Shown here piece after piece: positions 42,056 through 54,795 of a DNA stretch of 64,000 bases. How positions within the stretch are numbered: position 1 is the first letter of the stretch; every line of letters starts with the position of its first letter. The notes below the pieces were generated by a model. That model saw nothing but the letters and a program-made list of their open reading frames with translations. It had not been told where the DNA came from and did not search any database. A program made the position numbers and the translations under genes. The DNA is from Candidatus Symbiopectobacterium sp. NZEC151 (GTDB lineage Bacteria; Pseudomonadota; Gammaproteobacteria; Enterobacterales; Enterobacteriaceae), in the NCBI RefSeq assembly GCF_025962655.1, contig NZ_JAGFPE010000001.1, positions 434,001-498,000 on the forward strand, read 5' to 3'.

Positions 42056-43822
42056 CTAACGCAATTCATTGGCGCGGCGAAAACGGCCTTCATAATCAAA
42101 CAGTTTTTCCCGTACTTGCCAAAAGCCTTGCCGCTGTTTGCCCTGGCGTCGCGCCACGACAAAGTCTGGCGGACGCAGGGCGGCCTGCTGGCGTAAGATA
42201 TCCTGTGCGGATTGCCAGATCAGCGCCAGCCCCGGCGCACGCTGGTGCACCCGTAAAAACTGCTGAGTAAACACGCGGCGCTGGGCTGGGGTATGCAGGC
42301 GAAAACGTTCGCTGACGTCTGCACCGTCTTCATCAACATAGGTGATTTTTAGCCATTCGCCTTTCTCATCCTGCCCGGTGGTCAGTTGCATGCCGCTACA
42401 GCGCAGCACCAGCGCATCTTTCAACTTGAGCGCGGCTTTCAGCATGTCGTCAGGATCGACCATAATGTGATCGCATTGGTGGCAGCGGCGCGCGGCAATG
42501 TCGTTTTCTGCGCCACATTCCGGGCACACTTTAAAGCGGAAACGGTAATCGCACTGCGCTCGTACTCCGTTGTCGTCCTCTTCATAGCCTTGGCAGCGGC
42601 GACCATAATGCTCAACGATATCCCCCTCCGGCGTGGTTTTTCCCCAAAACAGGTTGGCAAAACCACACTGCGGGCAAAGCACCTGTACTGGCTGACTGCC
42701 GCTGTGCGGTTTATGGCTGCCCACTTCCGGCATATACAAATCATGGGGATTTCCGGCGTAATCCAGAATCAGGCAATCGGTTTTGCCCGGTGACAGACGC
42801 AGGCCGCGTCCGACGATCTGCTGATACAGGCTGACGGATTCTGTCGGGCGTAGAATGGCGATGACGTCCACGTGCGGTGCATCAAAGCCCGTCGTCAACA
42901 CCGCCACATTGACCAGATAGTGCAACTGTTGCTGCTTAAAAGCGGCGATCAGCGCATCGCGATCTGCGGCGGGGGTTTCACCGCTAATAAAAGCGGCTTT
43001 CCCCGAGGGCAACAAGCCGTGAATTTCCCGGGCGTGTTCCACGGTCGCCGCAAAGATCATCACGCCTTTACGTTCTGCGCCGTAGGTGACTATCTGATTG
43101 ACGATCTGGGGGGTAACGCGCTGCTGCCGCCGTAATTCACGGTTGAGTTCCGCCTCGTTAAACAGGCCGTGGGACTGTACGCTCAGACGGCTGAAATCAT
43201 ATTGCACCACCGGCATATCCAGGCGCTGCGGTGGTACCAGAAAGCCGTGTTTGATCATGTAACGCAGCGGGAGTTCATAGATACAGTCGTGAAACAGGCA
43301 CTGCTCATCACCGCGAATCATGCCGTGGTAGTGATACTGATAAATCCAGCCTTTGCCCAAGCGGTAAGGGGTTGCGGTAAGACCGAGCAGGCGCAATGCG
43401 GGATTTTGCGCGCGCAGATGCGAAATGATTTGCTGATATTGACTGTCGTCGTCATCGCTGATGCGGTGGCACTCATCAATAATCAGCAGCGAGAACTGGG
43501 TAAAGGCGGGCAGATTACGCGCCACGGATTGCACGCTGCCAAACACCACCTTGCCTTCGCTGCGGCGCTGGTTAAGCCCGGCAGCAAAGATGTCGGCATC
43601 CAATCCCCAGGCACAATATTTGGCGTGATTCTGTTCAACCAACTCTTTGACATGCGCCAGCACCAACACGCGCCCACGAGCCAACCGCGCCAGTTCGGCA
43701 ATCACCAGGCTTTTTCCCGCGCCGGTGGGCAGCACGATCAGCGCAGGATGTTGATGTTGCCGAAAATAGGCCAGCGTGGCGGAAACCGCCTCCTGTTGAT
43801 AGGGGCGTAAGGTGAACGCCAT
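42056..43822 (-). CDS. radD: RadD (YejH) DEAD/DEAH-type helicase
   Basis: A 588-residue superfamily 2 helicase. Walker A LPTGAGKS (about residues 31 to 38), DECH (motif II, in IIDECHRIS) and [13 protein letters not shown] (motif VI). Two CxxC-type pairs in the C-terminal half form a zinc ribbon ([31 protein letters not shown]). RadD helps repair DNA crosslinks and recombination intermediates. The YecH-like gene lies 4 bases upstream. Confidence 0.94.
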   Translation of the reverse strand: MAFTLRPYQQEAVSATLAYFRQHQHPALIVLPTGAGKSLVIAELARLARGRVLVLAHVKELVEQNHAKYCAWGLDADIFAAGLNQRRSEGKVVFGSVQSVARNLPAFTQFSLLIIDECHRISDDDDSQYQQIISHLRAQNPALRLLGLTATPYRLGKGWIYQYHYHGMIRGDEQCLFHDCIYELPLRYMIKHGFLVPPQRLDMPVVQYDFSRLSVQSHGLFNEAELNRELRRQQRVTPQIVNQIVTYGAERKGVMIFAATVEHAREIHGLLPSGKAAFISGETPAADRDALIAAFKQQQLHYLVNVAVLTTGFDAPHVDVIAILRPTESVSLYQQIVGRGLRLSPGKTDCLILDYAGNPHDLYMPEVGSHKPHSGSQPVQVLCPQCGFANLFWGKTTPEGDIVEHYGRRCQGYEEDDNGVRAQCDYRFRFKVCPECGAENDIAARRCHQCDHIMVDPDDMLKAALKLKDALVLRCSGMQLTTGQDEKGEWLKITYVDEDGADVSERFRLHTPAQRRVFTQQFLRVHQRAPGLALIWQSAQDILRQQAALRPPDFVVARRQGKQRQGFWQVREKLFDYEGRFRRANELR

Positions 43823-43825
43823 GGC

Positions 43826-44065
43826 TTAGTGTTGGCAGATCTTGCTGGCAGCCGTGTTGAATCCTGCGTCCTGCGGGATAAATTTGCCTTTGTTTGCCAG
43901 AAAATCCACCAGCTTGGCCGCGCTCATGTCGGCGGCGGAGCAGGTATGAAAGCGTGCCTCGGCGCCGAAACGCGCTTCAATGGCGGCAATCAGCCCCTCA
44001 GTGGTGTAGGATTCGGCAGAATCCAGCATCATATGTAGTACTTCATGACCGTGAATAGATGACAT
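43826..44065 (-). CDS. YecH family metal-binding protein
   Basis: A 79-residue protein (SSIHGHEVLHMMLDSAESYT, FHTCSAADMSAAKLVDFL). His and Cys residues near both ends suggest metal binding, as in DUF2492/YecH. In E. coli yecH is elsewhere; here it forms an operon with radD. Confidence 0.78.
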   Translation of the reverse strand: MSSIHGHEVLHMMLDSAESYTTEGLIAAIEARFGAEARFHTCSAADMSAAKLVDFLANKGKFIPQDAGFNTAASKICQH

Positions 44066-44292
44066 CGCGTGCTCCTGTAATAACCCTGAAAATAAAAGAT
44101 GTATTTATTCTATATTTTTATGCGCCAGGGGCGAACCCTTGCCGGCGGTTAGTGAGACGCAATCGCACATTTTGTGCGTATCCATGAACACATAGGGGGG
44201 AAAACGCCGGACATTCTAGGAGCAATCGCCATCACTCGCTATACTACCGCATGATTTTCCTTCCTTAACCCAGACAGGCACTTGATTTTCTC

Positions 44293-44994
44293 ATGCGATT
44301 GGACAAATTTTTATCCCAGCAACTCGGGATCAGCCGTGCATTGGTGGCGCGGGAGCTGCGTGCTCAGCGCGTAACGGTAGACGGTGAAGTGGTTAAAAAC
44401 GGCGCATTCAAATTGTCACCGGAACATCAGGTCGAGTTTGATGGCAATGCGCTGATGCAGCAGAATGGCCCGCGCTACTTTATGCTTAACAAGCCACAGG
44501 GGTACGTGTGTTCAACGGAAGATCCGGATCACCCGACCATTCTCTATTTTATCGATGAGCCGGTTGCGCACAAACTGCATGCCGCGGGTCGACTGGATAT
44601 TGACACCACCGGGCTGGTATTGCTGACCGACGATGGACAATGGTCGCACCGCATCACGTCGCCCAAACATCATTGTGAAAAAACCTATCTGGTGACGCTG
44701 GAACTGCCGCTGGCAGAGGATACCGCGCACCAGTTCGAACAGGGTGTGCAACTGCACGGTGAAAAATCGCTGACCAAACCCGCACAGTTGGAAAAGCTGG
44801 ATGACCATCAGGTCCGGTTAACCATTAGCGAAGGGCGCTACCATCAGGTCAAACGGATGTTTGCCGCCGTGGGCAATCGCGTGGTTGGGTTACACCGGGA
44901 GCGCATTGGTGCCATTGCGCTCGAGGACACGCTTGAACCGGGCGAGTATCGCGCACTGACGCAAGAAGAAGTGGACAGCGTTATGCCGCATTGA
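44293..44994 (+). CDS. rsuA: 16S rRNA pseudouridine(516) synthase RsuA
   Basis: A 233-residue enzyme. An S4-like N-terminal domain ([20 protein letters not shown]) precedes the catalytic core with [19 protein letters not shown], where Asp is the nucleophile. It makes pseudouridine 516 in 16S rRNA. Followed by bcr as in E. coli. Confidence 0.95.
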   Translation: MRLDKFLSQQLGISRALVARELRAQRVTVDGEVVKNGAFKLSPEHQVEFDGNALMQQNGPRYFMLNKPQGYVCSTEDPDHPTILYFIDEPVAHKLHAAGRLDIDTTGLVLLTDDGQWSHRITSPKHHCEKTYLVTLELPLAEDTAHQFEQGVQLHGEKSLTKPAQLEKLDDHQVRLTISEGRYHQVKRMFAAVGNRVVGLHRERIGAIALEDTLEPGEYRALTQEEVDSVMPH

Positions 44995-45167
44995 GCCGCC
45001 TTACGCCATACTGGATTCAGTCTGCGTCATGCGCGTGTCATCAACCTGATGTAAACACGTTTTGGCCCTGAACCGGCCACCGAACCTCTCGTATCTGTCA
45101 CCGTGGTAGAGGCCTGCCGCTGCGGTGAATTTTATTATTTTGCGGGCAAGAATTTGGGAGAGATGCA

Positions 45168-46349
45168 GTGGGGAAAGCGCCATCACATTTTGGCTTGATA
45201 TTTATTCTTGGCTTGTTGTCGATGCTGACACCGTTTGCTATCGATATGTATTTGCCAGCGTTGCCAGTGATTGCCAAAGAGTTTGGCGTGGAACCGGGTC
45301 AGGTGCAGATGACGCTGAGCGCCTACATCATGGGTTTTGCTATCGGTCAGTTGTTCTACGGCCCGATGGCGGACAGCCTGGGGCGCAAGCCGGTCATATT
45401 GGGCGGTACGCTGGTGTTTATGTTGGCAGGTGTGGCCTGTGCGATGGCACAAACCATTGAGCAGCTTACGGTGCTGCGCATGCTGCACGGCTTGTCTGCG
45501 GCAGCGTCTGCGGTGGTGATCAATGCGCTGATGCGTGACACCTTCGCCAAAGATGAATTTTCACGCATGATGTCATTCGTGATGCTGGTCATGACGGTGG
45601 CTCCGCTGTTGGCCCCGATGTTGGGCGGCGTGTTGCTGCTGTGGTTTAGCTGGCATGCGATTTTCTGGACGCTGGCCGGGCTGTCACTGATCGCCTCGGT
45701 GCTGGTGATGCGCTTTGTCAAAGAGTCGTTGCCGGTAGAGAAACGCCAGCCGTTTCATTTTCGTACCACCGCCGGGAATTTCGCTTCGCTGTTTCGCCAC
45801 AAAAAAGTCTTTAGCTACATGGTGGCAAGCGGGTTTTCGTTTTCCGGCATGTTCTCGTTTTTAAGCGCCGGTCCTTTTGTCTATATCGATCTCTACGGTG
45901 TGTCTCCGCAACATTTCGGCTATTACTTTGCCCTGAACGTGGTCTTTCTGTTCCTGACCACCTACACCAATAGCCGCGTAGTGCGCCGCCTGGGGGCGAA
46001 CCAGATGTTTCGCATCGGGTTACTGATACAGTTCGCTGTCGGTATCGCGCTGGTAGCTATCTATGCATTGGATCTGGGCTTTTTGCCGTTGGTGCTGGGG
46101 GTGGCTATTTATGTCGGCTGTATCGCGATGGTGATGTCAAATGCCATGGCCGTGATACTGGATGATTTTCCGCATATGGCGGGCACCGCGTCCTCGCTGG
46201 CTGGCACGCTGCGCTTTGGCATGGGTGCATTGGTCGGAAGCCTGCTGTCACTGATGAGTTTTACCAGCGCCTGGCCGATGATCGCCTCCATGTCACTCTG
46301 TTCCGTTGCCGCTTTTCTATTGTACGGTTACGCTGCTCGTTCCCGCTGA
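45168..46349 (+). CDS. bcr: Bcr-type MFS multidrug efflux transporter
   Basis: A 393-residue 12-helix major-facilitator transporter. [34 protein letters not shown] (the loop 2-3 motif) and [19 protein letters not shown] are typical of Bcr/CflA. It exports bicyclomycin and sulfonamides in E. coli. The start is GTG with a GGGAGAG ribosome-binding site. Confidence 0.93.
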   Translation: MGKAPSHFGLIFILGLLSMLTPFAIDMYLPALPVIAKEFGVEPGQVQMTLSAYIMGFAIGQLFYGPMADSLGRKPVILGGTLVFMLAGVACAMAQTIEQLTVLRMLHGLSAAASAVVINALMRDTFAKDEFSRMMSFVMLVMTVAPLLAPMLGGVLLLWFSWHAIFWTLAGLSLIASVLVMRFVKESLPVEKRQPFHFRTTAGNFASLFRHKKVFSYMVASGFSFSGMFSFLSAGPFVYIDLYGVSPQHFGYYFALNVVFLFLTTYTNSRVVRRLGANQMFRIGLLIQFAVGIALVAIYALDLGFLPLVLGVAIYVGCIAMVMSNAMAVILDDFPHMAGTASSLAGTLRFGMGALVGSLLSLMSFTSAWPMIASMSLCSVAAFLLYGYAARSR

Positions 46350-46668
46350 TTCCACCTGCTATTTCCGTTTGCCGCAGTGATGCGGTAAACGGAAGCCCCT
46401 GCTTGCTGACCTTCTCGGTCGAGCTGCATTATTGTGATCTTCCCTTTTTCTTCTCGGTCAAGTGGTATCGATGTCACATTGTCTTTTTTTGGAATGTTGT
46501 TCTATAAATGTAAAATGTATGATTTAAAAGTGAACAATGTAAACAAAAGGGGTTGAGATATTACAGGGAAAGCGTTAAATATAGGGCAACCTATAAAAAT
46601 CTTAAAATGTGATCAACGTGGCATTAATCAGTATTGCAATCATTTCCATTCGCTAAGAAGGGTGACTT
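46350..46668. other. Intergenic region between bcr and the yejG leader
   Basis: An AT-rich 319-base region containing no gene I can support. It probably holds the yejG promoter; no clear -35/-10 pair was chosen. Confidence 0.6.
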
Positions 46669-46806
46669 ATGACTATTGCAACGCGGATTCTTGTAGAAAT
46701 GCTCATTCAGCAGTGCCGCCTTATTCGGGCACTGCGTGTAAACGTTCTTTCTTTGACGTCATTGTCATTGCGCTTGTTCACCATCATCATACCTGAGGGA
46801 AAGTAA
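46669..46806 (+). CDS. Small ORF (45 aa) directly upstream of yejG
   Basis: An ATG with an AGAAGGGTGA ribosome-binding site starts a 45-residue frame ([20 protein letters not shown] start, FTIIIPEGK end). The stop is 2 bases before the yejG GTG. It holds a perfect hairpin (46710-46735). It could be a leader peptide controlling yejG or an independent miniprotein. Confidence 0.5.
   Translation: MTIATRILVEMLIQQCRLIRALRVNVLSLTSLSLRLFTIIIPEGK
46710..46735. promoter_or_regulatory. Hairpin inside the yejG leader ORF
   Basis: GCAGTGCC (46710-46717) and GGCACTGC (46728-46735) are exact complements with a 10-base loop. No T run follows, so it is not a standard terminator. Confidence 0.55.
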
Positions 46807-46808
46807 CA

Positions 46809-47168
46809 GTGGACACTCTCCAACTTTCGGTAGTGCATCGTTTGCCGCAAAGTTATCGTTGGCTATCGGGTTTCGCCGGTATCAAGGTGGAACCGATTCC
46901 GCTGAGCGGTATACCCCTGCGGGGACGAGATGAGGACAACAACCTGATTGGCTTTAAATTATTAAGCCATGATGGAGATATGGCCTGGGTCATTTTACGC
47001 CAGTTGAACCAGTCTCTGGCTGAAATTCAGATTGATTGCGCAGTGTTGGAATGGGAAGGGGAACCCTGTCTGTTTTTGCACCGTGATGATGAAAGCACCG
47101 CATTGTGTCGCCTGAAAAACGTGGGCGTCGCTATCGCGGAACCCCTGAGCGCGCTCTATCCGTTTTAA
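46809..47168 (+). CDS. yejG: YejG family protein
   Basis: A 119-residue protein ([21 protein letters not shown] near the start in pieces, [20 protein letters not shown] at the end) with clear identity to E. coli YejG. Function is not settled. GTG start, 2 bases after the leader ORF stop. Confidence 0.92.
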   Translation: MDTLQLSVVHRLPQSYRWLSGFAGIKVEPIPLSGIPLRGRDEDNNLIGFKLLSHDGDMAWVILRQLNQSLAEIQIDCAVLEWEGEPCLFLHRDDESTALCRLKNVGVAIAEPLSALYPF

Positions 47169-47196
47169 ACGCCATGTCTATGCCATGACATGGCGT
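47169..47196. terminator. Hairpin between yejG and yejF
   Basis: ACGCCATGTC and GACATGGCGT are exact complements around TATGCCAT. It lies between convergent genes; no strong T run on either side. Confidence 0.55.
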
Positions 47197-47203
47197 ATGT
47201 GCC

Positions 47204-48799
<1,596 letters not shown>

Positions 48800-48800
48800 A

Positions 48801-49826
48801 TCAATGTGCCTTGCTGGGATCAAAAGCGTCGCGTACCGCTTCGCCAATAAAAATCAGTAACGACAACAGGGTTGCCAACACCAGAAATACGGTAATGCCG
48901 AGCCAGGGAGCCTGAAGATTGTTCTTACCCTCCAGCAGCAGCGCGCCCAGTGACGGCGAGCCGACCGGAAGTCCAAAGCCCAGAAAATCCAGAGAAGTCA
49001 GGGTGGTGATTGAGCCGCACAGAATAAACGGCAGGAATGTTAACGTCGCGACCATGGCGTTGGGCAGCATACTGCGCATCATGATCGCGCGATCGCTCAC
49101 CCCCATGGCCTGTGCCGCGCGAATGTAGTCAAAATTACGGGTACGCAGGAATTCGGCACGCACCACGCCCACCAGACTCATCCAGCCAAACAGGATAGTG
49201 ATGCTCAGCAGCCACCAGAAATCGGGCTGGATCACGCTGGACAGCAGGATAATCAGGAACAGGGTCGGCATGCCCGACCAGACTTCGATAAAACGTTGCC
49301 CCCACAAATCGAGCCTGCCGCCGTAGTAGCCCTGGGTTGCGCCGACCACAATGCCAATCAGGCTGGAGAGCAGGGTCAGGGAAAGCCCAAACAGCAGGGA
49401 AATGCGAAAGCCGTACAGCACTTGCGCTACCACATCTTTCCCCTGACTGTCAGTACCGAGCCAATTCTGCCCGGAAGGCGGGGAGGGGAATGACTGGGTG
49501 GTGGCATAGTTGATGGTGTCGTAGCGATAACGGATCGGCGGCCAGATACTCCAGCCGTGTTGCGCAATACGTGCCGCCACATAGGGATCGCGAAAATCCG
49601 TGGTGGTGGCAAACTGGCCGCCGAAGGTGGTTTCCGGATAATTCACCAGCAGCGGGGCATAGAAGCGATTGTCATAGCGCACCAACAGCGGTTTATCGTT
49701 GGCCAGCAGTTCGGCGAACAGGCTGAGGGTAAACAGCACCAGAAAGATCCACAGTGACCAGTAGCCACGACGATTGGCGCGAAAACGGGCCCAGCGCGCC
49801 AGATTTATTGGGCTGATTCGGCTCAT
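48801..49826 (-). CDS. yejE: YejE oligopeptide ABC permease
   Basis: A 341-residue inner-membrane permease of the Dpp/Opp type. N-terminal helix ([19 protein letters not shown]) followed by about five C-terminal helices. The EAA-like loop ([22 protein letters not shown], in pieces) contacts YejF. It overlaps yejB by 4 bases. Confidence 0.94.
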   Translation of the reverse strand: MSRISPINLARWARFRANRRGYWSLWIFLVLFTLSLFAELLANDKPLLVRYDNRFYAPLLVNYPETTFGGQFATTTDFRDPYVAARIAQHGWSIWPPIRYRYDTINYATTQSFPSPPSGQNWLGTDSQGKDVVAQVLYGFRISLLFGLSLTLLSSLIGIVVGATQGYYGGRLDLWGQRFIEVWSGMPTLFLIILLSSVIQPDFWWLLSITILFGWMSLVGVVRAEFLRTRNFDYIRAAQAMGVSDRAIMMRSMLPNAMVATLTFLPFILCGSITTLTSLDFLGFGLPVGSPSLGALLLEGKNNLQAPWLGITVFLVLATLLSLLIFIGEAVRDAFDPSKAH

Positions 49827-50923
49827 TGGCGCCCCTCAAAATCAATACGCGGATCGACCAGCGTGTAGGTCATGTCGCTGACAATATTCAGCAGCAGGCC
49901 AATCAAGGTGAAGATATACAGCGTACCGAACATCACCGGGTAGTCGCGTTGCAGCGTGGCATCATAGCCCAACAGGCCCAGCCCGTTGAGTGAGAACATC
50001 ACCTCAATCAGCAGCGAACCGGTGAAAAACATGCTGATAAAGGTGGCCGGAAACCCGGCGATTACCAGCAGCATGGCGTTGCGGAATACATGGCGGTACA
50101 GGATGCTGTTTTCATCCAGCCCTTTGGCGCGCGCGGTGACCACGTATTGCTTACGAATCTCATCCATAAACGAGTTTTTGGTCAGCATGGTCAAGGTGGC
50201 AAAGCCGCCAATCACCGTAGCCAGCACGGGCAGCGCGATGTGCCACAGGTAATCGGTGATTTTGCTGTACCAGGGCAGGGTGTCGAAGTTACTCGATACC
50301 AGCCCACGCAGCGGGAACCAGTCCAGATAGCTGCCACCGGCAAACAGCACAATCAGCAAGATGGCAAACAAGAACGCCGGGATAGCGTAACCGACAATGA
50401 TCAGCGTGCTGCTCCAGGTATCAAACGGGGTGCCGTTTCTAACCGCCTTTTTGATGCCAAGCGGAATTGAGACCAGATAAATGATCAGCGTGCTCCATAA
50501 TCCCAGCGTGATAGAAACCGGCATACTTTGCTTGATAAGCTCCATCACCGAGGAGCCGCGGAACAGGCTGTCGCCAAAATCGAATCGGGCATAGTTCCAC
50601 AACAGGGTGAAATAGCGCTCGTGAATCGGCTTATCAAAGCCGTAGCGTTTGGTGATTTCCGCAATCACCTGTGGGTCCAGCCCGCGAGCGCCGCGGTAGG
50701 CATTTTCCACGGTCAGCGTTCCGCCGCCGCCGCCGCGTGCCATGGCGCCATCCATCCCGCCACCGGCACCAAAGCCGCTGCCCTGGCCCATCTCGATGGC
50801 GGCAATGGCTTGATCCACCGGGCCACCTGGGGCTATCTGCACAATAAAAAAGTTAATGGTAATAATGGCCCACAGCGTGGGGATCACCAGCAAAAGTCGG
50901 CGTAGTAAATAGGTTCCCACCAT
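49823..50923 (-). CDS. yejB: YejB oligopeptide ABC permease
   Basis: A 366-residue permease. The first helix ([21 protein letters not shown], in pieces) is followed by a Gly-rich periplasmic insert ([15 protein letters not shown]) and five more helices. The EAA loop reads [21 protein letters not shown]. With YejE it forms the pore for microcin C. Confidence 0.94.
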   Translation of the reverse strand: MVGTYLLRRLLLVIPTLWAIITINFFIVQIAPGGPVDQAIAAIEMGQGSGFGAGGGMDGAMARGGGGGTLTVENAYRGARGLDPQVIAEITKRYGFDKPIHERYFTLLWNYARFDFGDSLFRGSSVMELIKQSMPVSITLGLWSTLIIYLVSIPLGIKKAVRNGTPFDTWSSTLIIVGYAIPAFLFAILLIVLFAGGSYLDWFPLRGLVSSNFDTLPWYSKITDYLWHIALPVLATVIGGFATLTMLTKNSFMDEIRKQYVVTARAKGLDENSILYRHVFRNAMLLVIAGFPATFISMFFTGSLLIEVMFSLNGLGLLGYDATLQRDYPVMFGTLYIFTLIGLLLNIVSDMTYTLVDPRIDFEGRQ

Positions 50924-50929
50924 GGCTCC

Positions 50930-52738
50930 TTAACGGCGTTCGGGCGGCAATGACTGCGCCCGCTGTGCATCGTACCACCAGCTGTCCAGCCCTAACGTAT
51001 AGGCCGGGCGGGTTGCTGGCATGGCGAATTTATCCCAGTAAGCGTAGCGATCGTGATTGGAATACCACATGGGGATCATAAATTGATTCCAGGTCACCAC
51101 CCGATCCAGCGCGCGCCCTAATACCAGCAATTCCGCCTTATTACCCTGATGCGCATCGATTTGCTCAATGAGGGCGTCAATCGCCGGATCGCTCACGCCC
51201 GCTGTGTTATAGGTTGAATCCAGGTATTTCGTATGCCAGTAAAATTTGAGATTACCATCCGGATAAATTTTTGCTGGGTAAAGGCGGGCGGTCATATCAA
51301 AATCGCGGGCGCGCAGACGATTGGTGAACTGCGCGCTGTCAATCAGGCGCAGCTTCATGTCGATGCCCAAACGTTTGAGGTTTTGCTGGAACGGCAGTAC
51401 GTACTGCACGTTGGCGGCGCTGGGAAGCAATAATTCGAAGGTAAAAGGCTGCCCGGTTTTGCGGTTAACCAACTTCTGGTTTTTCAGTTCCCACCCCGCG
51501 TCTTCAAGCAACTGCAAGGCTTGTTGCCAATGTGCACGATCGTAGCCGCTGCCATCACTCTCTGGCGGTTGAAAACTGGGGCCAAAGACTTCAGGCGGTA
51601 TTTTGTCCCTGAGCGGCTCCAGCCATTTCAATTCTTCTGGGCTGGGGGTGCCTTGCGCGGCATATTCTGTGTTTTGGAACAGGCTGTTGACGCGTTGATA
51701 GGCGCTATAATAGAACGCCTTGTTCATCCAGTTAAAATCAAAATTAAGCCCGATGGCCTGCCGAATGCGGCGATCCTGAAACAGCGGGCGCTCACTATTG
51801 AATACCAGCCAGCGGGTATCCTGCGCCGCCTGATTCGCGAGATCGCGTTTGACGATATAACCGCGAGCGAAGTTACCGCCTTCATACTGTGTTGCCCAAT
51901 GCTTGGGTGAACCTTCGACACGCATATCGAAAGCGCCCGCTTTGAACGCTTCCAGCGCGACACTGTCATCCAGATAATAGTCGTATCGGATTTGGTCGAA
52001 ATTATTCAAGCCGCGATTCACCGGCAGATCGGCACCCCAATAGTCTTGCACGCGTTTATAGGTAACGTATTGGCCGGTGCGGTATGACGTGATGCGATAG
52101 GGCCCACTGGCCGGTGGGGGATAGGACAGCGGATCGGCCAGACTGTGATTTTTCCAAAAACTCTCAGGCATAACGGGCAATGTTAACAACCCCAGCAGCC
52201 GTTCCTTATCCGGTTCAGGCATTTCCAGCCGCACCGTGCGCGGCCCGACAGCGGTCACCGTGACCCCTTTGTACACCACGCGGAATTGCGGAACACCCTG
52301 TGTCATAAACATCGTGAAGGTGAAGGCCACATCAGAAGCCAAAATTGGCGAGCCGTCGTGAAACGTGGCTTTCGGATTCAGCTCCACTTCCATCCAACGA
52401 AAATCGTCAGAGTGGCGCGCATGCAGTGCAATCAGTGGGTAAAAGCTGCCTGGCTCATCATCGGATGAGGTAAACAAGGTATCGTACAGGCGTTCGGTAC
52501 GTTCAGCCGCCACGCCGCGCAACGCAAAACGGTTGAAATTGTCATAGGTTCCCAGCGCGCTGAGCGTGATGCTCCCCCCTTTGGGCGCGTCAGGATTAAC
52601 GTAACCAAAATGCGTGAATCCCTCGGGATATTTGGGCTCCCCCAACAAGGCGAACGAGGTGTTCTGTTGGACGGTGTCGGCAAAGGCTCCCCAACAAAGA
52701 GAACCGAGCAAAGCCAGAGTGGCCACACGTTTTAGCAT
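50930..52738 (-). CDS. yejA: YejA periplasmic oligopeptide-binding protein
   Basis: A 602-residue solute-binding protein of family 5. The signal peptide (LKRVATLALLGSLCWGAFA) ends near residue 20. GYVNPDAPKGGSITLSALG and FPSPFYHTKYL-type segments match the Opp-like fold. It delivers peptides or microcin C to YejBE. The start at 52738 has an AGGAGA ribosome-binding site; the longer frame is unlikely. Confidence 0.94.
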   Translation of the reverse strand: MLKRVATLALLGSLCWGAFADTVQQNTSFALLGEPKYPEGFTHFGYVNPDAPKGGSITLSALGTYDNFNRFALRGVAAERTERLYDTLFTSSDDEPGSFYPLIALHARHSDDFRWMEVELNPKATFHDGSPILASDVAFTFTMFMTQGVPQFRVVYKGVTVTAVGPRTVRLEMPEPDKERLLGLLTLPVMPESFWKNHSLADPLSYPPPASGPYRITSYRTGQYVTYKRVQDYWGADLPVNRGLNNFDQIRYDYYLDDSVALEAFKAGAFDMRVEGSPKHWATQYEGGNFARGYIVKRDLANQAAQDTRWLVFNSERPLFQDRRIRQAIGLNFDFNWMNKAFYYSAYQRVNSLFQNTEYAAQGTPSPEELKWLEPLRDKIPPEVFGPSFQPPESDGSGYDRAHWQQALQLLEDAGWELKNQKLVNRKTGQPFTFELLLPSAANVQYVLPFQQNLKRLGIDMKLRLIDSAQFTNRLRARDFDMTARLYPAKIYPDGNLKFYWHTKYLDSTYNTAGVSDPAIDALIEQIDAHQGNKAELLVLGRALDRVVTWNQFMIPMWYSNHDRYAYWDKFAMPATRPAYTLGLDSWWYDAQRAQSLPPERR

Positions 52739-53056
52739 TGCGCTGTGTTTCTCCTGCAAAGCCGTGCAATTATCTTGCATCAGACCAAAGTTGCGGTGAT
52801 TTTCATTTGAATATAGGTCAAACCGATGTTGCCGCCTATGGGTAATAGGCAAACCCGTCCCTTTTTACCATGAAAATTACGCGTAACCTACTTTATATCA
52901 GAGGGTTGAACAGCTTTTCATCAAGAGTGGCTTTCAGCGTTAAGCGTGGAGGGGGATGCATGCAATTTAAGGACAAAAAAACGCCGCTGATTAAGCGGCG
53001 CTCTGTTTTCGTTTCGTTTTGCACATCAAGGGAAATGTGACTAACTGATAAGGCGG
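52739..53056. other. Intergenic region between yejA and mepS
   Basis: Contains the yejA promoter region (minus strand) and the mepS terminator. No additional gene is seen. Confidence 0.6.
52974..53000 (-). terminator. mepS terminator
   Basis: On the minus strand GCGCCGCTTA and TCAGCGGCG pair around AA and are followed by seven Ts. It ends the mepS transcript before yejA. Confidence 0.85.
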
Positions 53057-53632
53057 TTAACTGGTCGCGCTCTTGCTAATGACGCGACGGCCTTCTTGAT
53101 AACGTTTGTTCCAGTACACTTCATCCATGCTGGAAATCATCACACCCGCACGGGTGGAGGCATGAACAAACTGGTTATTACCGATATAGATGCCAACGTG
53201 ACGACCGGTAGAACCTGCACGGAACAGCACCAAATCGCCGGGGCGAAGTTTGCTACGTTGCACCTGGGTGCCCGTTTCCTGCTGTTCATAGGTCGAACGC
53301 GGCAGGTCCATGCCAAACTGTTCGCGGAAGGTACGCTGTACAAAGGCAGAACAATCAATACCTTTGCGGCTGTCACCGCCTAAACGGTAACGCACACCTT
53401 TCCAACTGGCATATTGATCCATCAGTTTGGATTTGACGTCCAGGTTACGCACCATGGCTTCAAATTCGTCCTGAGAGGCCTGCAATAAAAGACTGTCTTT
53501 ATCATTTATTGCAGAACGATCAGTTTGTGCTTGATGAGATCCTGTATTTGTACAAGCAGATAGCGCAAGTGCCATCGCCAACGCGGGAATTGCCCGCCAG
53601 ATATATCTCAGGCTCGGTTGAGATTTGACCAT
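53057..53632 (-). CDS. mepS: MepS (Spr) murein DD-endopeptidase
   Basis: A 191-residue outer-membrane lipoprotein. The lipobox LSAC (Cys27) is followed by an NlpC/P60 domain with catalytic Cys94 (IDCSAF), His145 (GRHVGIY) and His157 (FVHAS). It cuts cross-links to allow wall growth and is degraded by NlpI-Prc in E. coli. Followed by a terminator. Confidence 0.95.
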   Translation of the reverse strand: MVKSQPSLRYIWRAIPALAMALALSACTNTGSHQAQTDRSAINDKDSLLLQASQDEFEAMVRNLDVKSKLMDQYASWKGVRYRLGGDSRKGIDCSAFVQRTFREQFGMDLPRSTYEQQETGTQVQRSKLRPGDLVLFRAGSTGRHVGIYIGNNQFVHASTRAGVMISSMDEVYWNKRYQEGRRVISKSATS

Positions 53633-54054
53633 TATCGTTATGTTCCCTTGATTTCCTTAACGACCACCATCGTCATGTATGCAACTACGCCATATATAAA
53701 CGCCGAAACGAAACGAGAGTCAGACTAAAACAGAGTTTCACCTGGACCAACCACTTGAGGATGAAACTGTGTGGAATCGCACATAATTTCTTCCATTGCG
53801 AGGATAAACGTGTTCGGTAAAACTCAAACTTTACCGAGACTACCCTAACGCTCCGGCGATTGCGAGCCTTTTTACGGAAATTCTTTATAAGAATTAATGA
53901 TGTAATAAATCGTAAATTTGCGCATAGGATTTATCCTAAAAAAAGCGGCTTGCCATAACGCAAACAGATGACATCGCTATGACAGCCCGGCATCCAGGCG
54001 CTTGGGGCCAGAATGCCGGTATGGTAGGGGGGACGTTGCGCCAGAGAGGCGCTT
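53633..54054. other. Intergenic region between mepS and lpxT
   Basis: A 422-base stretch with the mepS promoter and leader on the minus strand. I see no supported small ORF or RNA. Confidence 0.6.
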
Positions 54055-54756
54055 TCAGCGACGGTAGCGTGCCGGTAATGAACGATGCAAAAAATTAATC
54101 ATTGCGTCGCTGGCCGGCGAGATGAGCCACCAGCTTAGCGCCACCATAACCACAGACAGTGAACCCACTGCAATGTCGCTAAACCAGTGGGCACCGATCA
54201 TCACGCGCGGTGTGGTAAAGACAACCACGATAGCTAATGAGACCAAAAACGAGCGGCGCGGAAAATAGCGCAGCATAAAAGCGGAATAAATCATCAGCAT
54301 CATGCCATGGTCGCCAGGGAAGCTGTCGCGCGAGGCATCTTTGGTGGGCCAGCCGGTCAATTCGCCAACACGATTGATATCACTGAAGTAATAGGTCGGG
54401 CTGGCGTGTTGTACCGGCAGCAAGTGGCCCAACTGATTCAACACCACGGCGCTAATCAGCATTACCACGCCCAGGATCAGCAAGCGTTGGCGTTCAGTGC
54501 TATCTCCGCGCCGGTAGTGGTAAAGATACAGCAGCCCCATCGCCAGCAGCGCACAGGCATCGAAAGCGCGATTGTTGGTGATGGCGACGGTGTACAGCAG
54601 TAACGGATTGGTCGCCAGGTGCTGGTTAAAGTAGAAGAAGATGGCGCTGTCGAGGGTAAACCAGAATCCGTGGTTAGCAGGAAGATACCAGGAAAAGAAC
54701 AGCGCCACGCCTGCTGCGTTGAGCAGTAGAATGGCAAAAAACTGACGTTGTGACAT
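54055..54756 (-). CDS. lpxT: LpxT lipid A phosphotransferase (PAP2)
   Basis: A 233-residue inner-membrane PAP2 enzyme with six helices. Motifs KDASRDSFPGDHGMML and RVMIGAHWFSDIAVG carry the catalytic His residues. It moves a phosphate from undecaprenyl diphosphate to lipid A, as E. coli LpxT (YeiU). Its neighbour yeiR matches E. coli order. Confidence 0.93.
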   Translation of the reverse strand: MSQRQFFAILLLNAAGVALFFSWYLPANHGFWFTLDSAIFFYFNQHLATNPLLLYTVAITNNRAFDACALLAMGLLYLYHYRRGDSTERQRLLILGVVMLISAVVLNQLGHLLPVQHASPTYYFSDINRVGELTGWPTKDASRDSFPGDHGMMLMIYSAFMLRYFPRRSFLVSLAIVVVFTTPRVMIGAHWFSDIAVGSLSVVMVALSWWLISPASDAMINFLHRSLPARYRR

Positions 54757-54795
54757 GCAAATAACTCAAAATATTAAGAAAAAAACGCTTTAATG

